Positions 13,760 through 19,262 of a DNA stretch of 19,262 bases are shown here, one piece after another. The DNA lies in assembly GCA_017540945.1 (NCBI GenBank), contig JAFYAB010000116.1, positions 1-19,262 on the forward strand. Reading direction: 5' to 3'. Both the position numbers and the translations under genes were made by a program. Every line of letters begins with the position of its first letter. Positions within the stretch are counted from its first letter, which is position 1. The notes below the pieces were generated by a model, which was given only the letters and a program-made list of their open reading frames with translations, made no database searches and was not told the origin of the DNA. This stretch comes from Oscillospiraceae bacterium. Its GTDB lineage: Bacteria > Bacillota_A > Clostridia > Oscillospirales > Oscillospiraceae.

Positions 13760-15577
13760 TTACACGAAGGCGGGAATTTCACTGAGGCCCCAGAGGAAGC
13801 CGTAGCCGGGGAGCTCCAGGCTGGACAGATCGACCGTCCTTCCGGTGATCAGATCCGTGGCGCGGCCCCGCAGATGCAGGGTCTGGGGCTCCTCGGAGAA
13901 GTTGAACAGGGCCGTCAGCCGCTGGTCCTTCCGCTCCCGGACCACGCCCAGAACGGCGTTGGAGCCGGTGTCGAAGCCGTAGAAGTCGGCGTCGGCGGAG
14001 AAGATCGGCTGCTCCCCGCGGATGGTCTCCAGCTGCCGGAGCATGGCAAAGACCCGGCCCTGGATGGTCTCGGGATCCCGGCGCAGCTCCGCCAGCTTCC
14101 AGTCGAAGCGGCCCCGGTGGAGATAGCGGCTGTCTTCTCGCTTGTCCGGGTCCTTATGGTAGCTGTAATCGTTCTCCTGGGCGATCTCGTCGCCGCTGTA
14201 AAGCACGGGGATGCCGCTCTGGGTCAGCATCCAGGCGTGGAGCATCCGGTCGGCCCGGAAGGCCAGCGCCTGGTCCACCTCCATGCCGCAGAGGGAGGCG
14301 GTGGTGCCGCAGAGCCGGGCGTCCCCCAGCCGGGGATCGTCGTTGTAGAGCTCGCCCCGGGACCGGCTGCCGGGCCACTTGCCGGTAAACCAGTCGTTGA
14401 GGAACTTCTTGTGGGCCACCTCCTCCACGCCGAACTGCTTCAGCCAGGGATAATCCAGGCCCCAGCCGATGTCGTCGTGGCAGCGGAGATAGTTCTGGAA
14501 GGAACAGCTGCGGGGCAGGGCGCTGAGCTGATCCATCTGCCGCCGCAGCAGGCGCACGTCCCGGGTGGCGAAGCAGTTCCAGGTGGTGCACATGGTGGTG
14601 ACGTTGTAGAGCAGATGGCACTCCGGCTTCTCCTTGGTGCCGAAGTAGGGGGCCACCTTGGCAGGCTCCATGACCACCTCGCCCAGCAGCAGCACGCCGG
14701 GGCACACGATCTCGCAGGCCAGACGGAGCATCCGGGAAAGGGTGTGGACCTTCGGCAGATTCCGACAGTCGGTGCCCAGCTCCTTCCAGATATAGGGAAT
14801 GGCGTCCAGACGGATCACGTCCATGCCCCGATTGGCCAGGAAGAGCAGATTGTCCGTCATGTCGTTGAAGACCATGGGGTTTGCGTAGTTCAGGTCCCAC
14901 TGGTAGGGATAGAAGGAGGTCATAACGATCTGGTCGCAGTCGGCCAGATAGGTGAAGTTGCCGGGAGCGGTGGTGGGGAAAACCTGGGGAACGGTCTTTT
15001 CGAACTCGTTGGGCACATCCCAGTTTTTGTAGAAGAAATAGCGCGCCTTCGCCACCGGGTCTCCCGCCCGGGCGGCCTTGGCCCATTCGTGGTCCTCGCT
15101 GGTGTGATTCATGACGAAGTCCAGGGCCAGGGAAATCCCGGCATGGCGGCAGTCGTCCGCCAGAGTCTCCAGATCCGCCATGGTGCCCAGCTCCGGCTGG
15201 ACCTGGCGGAAGTCCGCCACGGCGTAGCCGCCGTCGGAGCGGCCCTTCACGGTCTTCAGAAGGGGCATCAGATGGAGGTAGTTGACCCCGCACTCCCGCA
15301 GATAGGGCAGCTTCTCCCGGACGCCCTGCAAATTGCCGGCAAAGTTGTCCACGTAGAGCATCATGCCCAGCATCTTGTTGGAGCGGAACCAGGCCGGGTC
15401 CCGCAGACGGGCGGCGTCCAGCTCCCGGAGGGCCTGCTTGCGGTCGGCATAGGCCCGGCGGAGCATGTCCACGAAGTAGTGGAAGGCCATCATATCGTTG
15501 TGATACAGCTCGCAGTAGAGCCATTTCAGTTCGTCGTAATTGGCGTTGAGCCGTGACACAAATTCGGTGTATTCCAT
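13760..15577 (-). CDS. Amylosucrase (GH13 subfamily 4)
   Basis: A 605-residue alpha-amylase family enzyme closely patterned on amylosucrase, which moves glucose from sucrose to a growing alpha-1,4-glucan and frees fructose. The N-terminal helical domain (about 1-70) is present. Active-site residues are complete: Asp115 in SDGGYAV, nucleophile Asp258 in RLDAIPYIW, acid/base Glu300 in LLGEVVM, His367-Asp368 in CHDDIGW, and Arg in EDSRYLHR. Asp115 and that Arg match the salt bridge that marks amylosucrase against amylases. There is no secretion signal. The ATG at 15577 has AGAGGAGG upstream and lies downstream of a clear promoter, so the longer frame is wrong. Sucrose phosphorylase-like activity is possible but the length and domains favour amylosucrase. 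It heads the sucrose operon. Confidence 0.88.
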   Translation of the reverse strand: MEYTEFVSRLNANYDELKWLYCELYHNDMMAFHYFVDMLRRAYADRKQALRELDAARLRDPAWFRSNKMLGMMLYVDNFAGNLQGVREKLPYLRECGVNYLHLMPLLKTVKGRSDGGYAVADFRQVQPELGTMADLETLADDCRHAGISLALDFVMNHTSEDHEWAKAARAGDPVAKARYFFYKNWDVPNEFEKTVPQVFPTTAPGNFTYLADCDQIVMTSFYPYQWDLNYANPMVFNDMTDNLLFLANRGMDVIRLDAIPYIWKELGTDCRNLPKVHTLSRMLRLACEIVCPGVLLLGEVVMEPAKVAPYFGTKEKPECHLLYNVTTMCTTWNCFATRDVRLLRRQMDQLSALPRSCSFQNYLRCHDDIGWGLDYPWLKQFGVEEVAHKKFLNDWFTGKWPGSRSRGELYNDDPRLGDARLCGTTASLCGMEVDQALAFRADRMLHAWMLTQSGIPVLYSGDEIAQENDYSYHKDPDKREDSRYLHRGRFDWKLAELRRDPETIQGRVFAMLRQLETIRGEQPIFSADADFYGFDTGSNAVLGVVRERKDQRLTALFNFSEEPQTLHLRGRATDLITGRTVDLSSLELPGYGFLWGLSEIPAFV

Positions 15578-15599
15578 AGGCGCCTCCTCTGTTTCTCGC

Positions 15600-15623
15600 A
15601 CAGATATCTGTTCTATCATGATA
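15600..15623. promoter_or_regulatory. Two adjacent palindromes over the sucrose operon -10 and start
   Basis: ACAGATATCTGT (15600-15611) is a perfect 12-bp palindrome at the predicted transcription start. TATCATGATA (15614-15623) is a perfect 10-bp palindrome covering the -10. A further TTTTGC-CGT-GCAAAA inverted repeat lies upstream at 15659-15673. These are candidate repressor or activator sites; no regulator gene is in the operon. Confidence 0.5.
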
Positions 15624-15646
15624 CCATACCTGCCAACGGATTGCAA
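15618..15646 (-). promoter_or_regulatory. Promoter of the sucrose operon
   Basis: On the minus strand: TTGCAA (15646-15641), a 17-nt spacer and TATCAT (15623-15618), with a TG extended -10. Transcription would start near 15611, about 34 nt before the amylosucrase ATG. Confidence 0.75.
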
Positions 15647-15755
15647 GAACAATTCCGGTTTTGCCGTGCAAAATCACGAACATTCATTTATACAACGCCA
15701 AATATCACAGCAATCTGCACAAACAAAATGCCAGTTTCTTGTTCACATTCCCATA

Positions 15756-15784
15756 TAGACACCGCTCCGAAAAGCGGTTACAAT
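15756..15784 (+). promoter_or_regulatory. ptsH promoter with an operator-like repeat in the spacer
   Basis: TAGACA (15756-15761), a 17-nt spacer and TACAAT (15779-15784). The spacer holds ACCGCT-CCGAAA-AGCGGT (15761-15778). The minus-strand sequence TGTAACCGCTTTTC (15782-15769) matches the catabolite-response (cre) consensus except for its last two bases. Confidence 0.65.
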
Positions 15785-15853
15785 AAATTGAAGATGAATA
15801 CGGACGCAACCCGATTTCATTTATCTCTATCAAAGAAAAGGAGTCAAAGGAAC

Positions 15854-16114
15854 ATGAAGCAGTTTGACTATACGATTAAGGATCCTCTGGGCATCCACGC
15901 CCGTCCCGCCGGCATGTTTGCCAAGCTCTGCAAGGGCTTCGGCGACACCATCGTGACCATCTCCAAGGACGGCAACACCGTCAAGGCCTCCCAGCTGATG
16001 AAGGTTATGGCCATGGGCATCAAGAACGGCCACACCATCACCATCGGCGCCGAGGGCCCCGACGAGGACAAGGCGATCGAGGAAGTCAGGAAGTTCCTGG
16101 AAGAGAATCTGTAA
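15854..16114 (+). CDS. ptsH: Phosphocarrier protein HPr
   Basis: An 86-residue HPr, the small carrier that takes phosphate from EI and gives it to sugar-specific EII proteins. His15 in GIHARPAG is the phosphorylation site. Ser46 in KASQLMKVM is at the position phosphorylated by HPr kinase in Firmicutes, so it should also act in carbon catabolite control. The start at 15854 gives the normal length; the longer frame would include the promoter. Two purine-rich ribosome binding sequences stand upstream. ptsI follows after 70 nt, the usual ptsHI order. It is transcribed divergently from the sucrose operon. Confidence 0.96.
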   Translation: MKQFDYTIKDPLGIHARPAGMFAKLCKGFGDTIVTISKDGNTVKASQLMKVMAMGIKNGHTITIGAEGPDEDKAIEEVRKFLEENL

Positions 16115-16132
16115 TTCAGGCTCACCACAATC

Positions 16133-16155
16133 GGGCGGGGCGAGGAACCCCGCCC
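16133..16155 (+). terminator. GC-rich hairpin between ptsH and ptsI
   Basis: A perfect 8-bp stem (GGGCGGGG at 16133-16140, CCCCGCCC at 16148-16155) with a 7-nt loop lies in the ptsH-ptsI gap. Only a weak T-run (ATTT) follows, so it may be a partial terminator or an RNA-stabilising stem rather than a full stop. Confidence 0.5.
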
Positions 16156-16184
16156 CGTCATTTCTATCGACTGGAGGAAAAACT

Positions 16185-17840
16185 ATGATTCTCTTACAAG
16201 GCAAAGGCGTCTCCAAGGGCGTAACCAGCGGCCCTATCTACTTCTTCCGCCGCTCCGACGCCACCGTTATCAAGCGCGAGGTCTCCGATCTGGAGGCCGA
16301 GAAGGCCCGGCTGGCCGAGGCCCAGGAGAAATCCGTCGAGCAGCTTGGCCGCCTGGCCGAGAAGTGCCGCGAGGAGGCCGGCGACGAGGCTGCCGTGCTC
16401 TTTGAGACCCACGCCATGTTCGTGGAGGACGAGGACTTTGTGGACTGCATGATGGAGGTCCTGGAGGACGAGAGCTGCAACATCGAGTACGCTGTGCAGC
16501 AGGCCGGCGAGCAGTTCGCCGCCATGTTTGCCGCCATGGACGACGCCTATATGCGCGCCCGTGCCGCCGACATCAAGGACGTCACCGCCCGCATCCTCAA
16601 CAATCTGATGGGCGTGGTCGAGGGCGGCATCGACTCCGACGTGCCCGTGGTCCTGGCCGCCGACGATCTGGCCCCCTCCGAGACCCTGCAGCTGGACAAG
16701 TCCAAGATCCTGGGCTTCATGACCCAGGGCGGCTCCGGCAACTCTCACACCGCCATCCTGGCCCGCACCATGGGCATCCCCGCCATCTGCGGCCTGGGCG
16801 ACAGCCTGAAGCCTGAGATGGAGGGCCGGATCGCCTACATCGACGGCGAGATCGGCAAGGTGGCCCTGGAGCCCGACGACATCACCCTCGCCGCCTACAA
16901 CGCCAAGCTGAAGAAGCAGCAGGAGATGAAGGTCCTCATGGACACCATGAAGGGCCAGAAGGACGTCACCCTGGACGGACGGGAGCTCATGGTCTACTGC
17001 AACATCGGTTCCCCCGAGGATCTGCCCGCCGTGCTCAACAACGACGGCCAGGGCATCGGCCTCTTCCGCTCCGAGTTCCTCTACCTCAAGGCCTCCGACT
17101 TCCCCGACGAAGATACCCAGTTCAAGGCCTACAAGGCCGTGGCCGAGGGCTTGAACGGCAAGCGCGTGGTCATCCGCACCCTGGACATCGGCGCCGACAA
17201 GCAGGTTGACTACTTCGACATGAAGAAGGAGGAAAACCCCGCTCTGGGCGTCCGGGCCATCCGCATCTGCCTGAACCGCCCCGAGATCTTCCGCACCCAG
17301 CTCCGCGCCCTCTACCGGGCCTCCGCCTATGGCAAGGTGGCCATCATGTTCCCCATGATCACCTCTGTCTGGGAGGTCAAGGAGTGCAAGCGCGCCTGCG
17401 CCAAGGTCATGGCCGAGCTGGATAAGGAAGGCATTCCCTACAACGCCGACACCGAGATCGGTATCATGATCGAGACCCCCGCCTCCATCTTCGTGGCGGA
17501 CGCCCTGGCCAAGGAGGTCGACTTCTTCTCCGTGGGCACCAACGACCTGACCCAGTACACCCTGGCCTGCGACCGTCAGGCCAACGACCTGGGCAAGTTC
17601 TTCGATCCCCACCATCCCGTCGTGCTGCGGGCCCTGAAGATTGCCGCCGACGCAGCCCACGCCGCGGGCATCTGGATCGGCATCTGCGGCGAGCTGGGCG
17701 CGGACCTGAGCCTGCTGGAGACCTTCCTGGCCATCGGCATCGACGAGCTCTCCGTCTCCCCCTCCTCGGTCCTGCCTCTGCGGGCCGCCATCCGCAAGTC
17801 CATCGCCAAGACCTGCACTTTGGAAAAGCTGGAGTGCTGA
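16185..17840 (+). CDS. ptsI: PTS enzyme I (phosphoenolpyruvate-protein phosphotransferase)
   Basis: A 551-residue EI that takes phosphate from phosphoenolpyruvate and passes it to HPr. Visible features are the N-terminal HPr-binding and phosphohistidine domain with His188 in GGSGNSHTAILART, then the PEP-binding barrel with FRSEFLYL, VVIRTLDIGADK, EIGIMIETPASI, FSVGTNDLTQY and the catalytic Cys in GICGELGAD. The length matches the family (about 550-575). A GGAGG site precedes the ATG. It lies 70 nt after ptsH and ends at a strong terminator. EI and HPr next to a sucrose EIIBCA operon is unusual in that they serve all PTS permeases in the cell. Confidence 0.97.
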   Translation: MILLQGKGVSKGVTSGPIYFFRRSDATVIKREVSDLEAEKARLAEAQEKSVEQLGRLAEKCREEAGDEAAVLFETHAMFVEDEDFVDCMMEVLEDESCNIEYAVQQAGEQFAAMFAAMDDAYMRARAADIKDVTARILNNLMGVVEGGIDSDVPVVLAADDLAPSETLQLDKSKILGFMTQGGSGNSHTAILARTMGIPAICGLGDSLKPEMEGRIAYIDGEIGKVALEPDDITLAAYNAKLKKQQEMKVLMDTMKGQKDVTLDGRELMVYCNIGSPEDLPAVLNNDGQGIGLFRSEFLYLKASDFPDEDTQFKAYKAVAEGLNGKRVVIRTLDIGADKQVDYFDMKKEENPALGVRAIRICLNRPEIFRTQLRALYRASAYGKVAIMFPMITSVWEVKECKRACAKVMAELDKEGIPYNADTEIGIMIETPASIFVADALAKEVDFFSVGTNDLTQYTLACDRQANDLGKFFDPHHPVVLRALKIAADAAHAAGIWIGICGELGADLSLLETFLAIGIDELSVSPSSVLPLRAAIRKSIAKTCTLEKLEC

Positions 17841-17852
17841 TCCGTCAAAATC

Positions 17853-17890
17853 AGGACTGCCGCCTGCGCGCGGCAGTCCTTTTTCTTTGT
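17853..17890 (+). terminator. ptsI intrinsic terminator
   Basis: An 11-bp stem (AGGACTGCCGC at 17853-17863, GCGGCAGTCCT at 17870-17880) with a 6-nt loop is followed by a T-rich run from 17880 (TTTTTCTTTG). It begins 12 nt after the ptsI stop. Confidence 0.93.
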
Positions 17891-17946
17891 TTTGCGGAAA
17901 AAAGCTTGCATTTTGCGGTGCTTTGCTATATGATGGAGGCGGTCCC

Positions 17947-18094
17947 TCGGAGAGTAGGGCGTGCGCGTCGGGTTTCCCCGGTAGTGCCATTGGATGGGAG
18001 GTTGCCAATGGACGAAAAGCCGTTTTCGGCTTGCGATGCGCGCCTGCAGCCGCTCCGAAAATACCAGGACCCCAACCTCCTCCTGAACGGAGGA
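17947..18094 (+). promoter_or_regulatory. Tetrahydrofolate (THF) riboswitch with Shine-Dalgarno-sequestering stem
   Basis: The aptamer spans 17947-18058. The closing helix pairs TCGGAG (17947-17952) with CTCCGA (18053-18058), giving the family's GGAGAGTAG start and CCGCTCC end. Inside are CCATTGG/CCAATGG (17987-17993 with 18005-18011) around a GGGAGGTTG loop, and AAGCCG/CGGCTT (18017-18032). Downstream, TCCTCC (18078-18083) can pair with GGAGGA (18089-18094), which is the folT ribosome binding site, and six T's follow. Folate binding would thus be expected to reduce translation, or transcription through the short T-run, of the folate transporter gene. Identification is by recall of the consensus and pairing, not by a model search. 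Confidence 0.87.
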
Positions 18095-18100
18095 TTTTTT

Positions 18101-18652
18101 ATGCCTGAATCCAATACCGCCTCGCGCCGGAGCCCCGCCGCCGGCAGCACGCGCCTGCGGGTCATCGTCCTGCTGGCCATGCTGACCGCCATGGAGGTGG
18201 TGCTGAACCGCTTTCTGTCCATCAACACGCCCTATCTGAAGATCGGCTTCAGCTTTGTCCCGGTGGTCGCCGCGGCCATCCTCTGCGGTCCCCTGGGGGG
18301 AGCCTGCGTGGGGGCGCTGGGGGATCTCATCGGCGCGATCCTCTTTCCAAACGGTCCCTTCTTCCCCGGCTTTACGGTCACCGCCCTGCTGACCGGCCTG
18401 GTGTACGGCCTGTTTCTGTACAAAAAGCAGACGCCGCTGCGCATCGTCCTGGCGGTCGCCGTCAATCAGCTCCTTCTGAGCCTGCTTCTGAACACCCTCT
18501 GGCTCACGATCCTCTGGTCGGGCACCGAGAAGGCCGCGCCGTATCTCACCATCCTCGCCACCCGCATCGGCCAGTGCGCCCTGCTGATCCCCATCCAATA
18601 CATCCTGATCCAGATCCTCGCGCCCGCCCTGAAACGGCTGAAGCAGCTGTAA
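18101..18652 (+). CDS. folT: Folate ECF transporter S component
   Basis: A 183-residue hydrophobic protein of about six helices, the substrate-binding subunit of an energy-coupling-factor vitamin importer. The run VVLNRFLSI, TPYLKIGFSFVP, GPLGGACVGALGDLIG and LFPNGPFFPGFT is characteristic of the FolT group. It needs the shared EcfA/EcfA'/EcfT energising module, which is not in this window. The ATG at 18101 has GGAGG 7 nt upstream within the riboswitch stem; the longer frame would run through the riboswitch and the ptsI terminator. The THF riboswitch in front and folC behind both agree with folate as the substrate. Confidence 0.9.
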   Translation: MPESNTASRRSPAAGSTRLRVIVLLAMLTAMEVVLNRFLSINTPYLKIGFSFVPVVAAAILCGPLGGACVGALGDLIGAILFPNGPFFPGFTVTALLTGLVYGLFLYKKQTPLRIVLAVAVNQLLLSLLLNTLWLTILWSGTEKAAPYLTILATRIGQCALLIPIQYILIQILAPALKRLKQL

Positions 18653-18663
18653 CGGGAGCGCCT

Positions 18664-18710
18664 GCGGCGCGCGCTGTGCGCCGCTGCGGAGGATGCGCCG
18701 CTGCGGAGGA
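18664..18710 (+). repeat. Hairpin and tandem 17-bp duplication carrying two ribosome binding sites
   Basis: TGCGCCGCTGCGGAGGA occurs twice in a row (18677-18693 and 18694-18710). Each copy holds GGAGGA; the second lies 7 nt before the folC ATG. GCGGCGC (18664-18670) can pair with GCGCCGC in either copy (18678-18684 or 18695-18701), so two alternative stems are possible. Confidence 0.8.
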
Positions 18711-18717
18711 CAATTCT

Positions 18718-19262
<545 letters not shown>

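Noticed and set aside
12134..15556. A 1140-codon open frame on the plus strand opposite the GH32 and amylosucrase genes
   Set aside because: It is antisense to two enzymes with complete catalytic motifs. Long stop-free antisense frames are expected in G+C-rich genes, and its translation is low-complexity Val/Gly/Leu/Gln/His-rich with no recognisable domain.
16194..18008. A 604-codon minus-strand frame opposite ptsI
   Set aside because: ptsI has all EI motifs, and this frame would cross the ptsI terminator and the THF riboswitch.

Overview
The window is G+C-rich, densely coded bacterial DNA with Firmicutes-type signals: strong AGGAGG ribosome binding sites, sigma-A promoters, an HPr with the regulatory Ser46 site, and a tetrahydrofolate riboswitch. 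Serpin lipoproteins, selenium-dependent molybdenum hydroxylase maturation genes and a folate ECF-transporter subunit point to an anaerobic gut-type Clostridium relative (Oscillospiraceae-like). That taxon is an inference; the sequence holds no 16S or other marker.

Layout. Positions 1-2680 (minus strand) form one operon: ECF sigma factor, membrane-anchored putative anti-sigma protein, serpin lipoprotein, then a second lipoprotein (probably another serpin) cut by the window edge. The first three are joined by ATGA overlaps. Positions 2792-3441 carry a divergent mntP manganese exporter with its own near-consensus promoter. Positions 3452-6638 (plus strand) hold a small phosphoglycosyl transferase, an HpcH/HpaI-type aldolase, a D-2-hydroxyacid dehydrogenase and yqeC, tightly coupled. 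yqeB, selD and a ModE-like regulator follow up to 9283, and a bidirectional terminator closes the block.

Positions 9358-15646 (minus strand) are a sucrose operon: amylosucrase, GH32 sucrose-6-phosphate hydrolase, HAD-IIB phosphatase and a PTS EIIBCA. Divergent from it are the general PTS genes ptsH and ptsI (15756-17890). The right end is a folate module: a THF riboswitch, folT and the start of folC.

The most unusual non-coding structures are two. First, between yqeB and selD (7566-7857) lies an oriented array of about a dozen small hairpins, each followed by a 7-nt linker of the form TCWKAAC. The array flips direction in its middle, and its right half contains a tandem 18-bp repeat built on GCGNAGC mini-hairpins. 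Second, REP/REPIN-like palindromes with a conserved GTAGGGGC foot and varying, self-complementary stems occur at 6678-6752, 11296-11377 and 12185-12252; two of these lie inside the sucrose operon.

Functionally, sucrose would enter through EIIBCA (phosphorylated by the adjacent EI and HPr) as sucrose-6-phosphate and be split by the GH32 enzyme. The co-encoded amylosucrase needs free sucrose, which suggests a possible dephosphorylation role for the HAD-IIB enzyme. yqeB, yqeC, selD and the ModE-like protein fit maturation of selenium-dependent molybdenum hydroxylases whose structural genes are not in this window.
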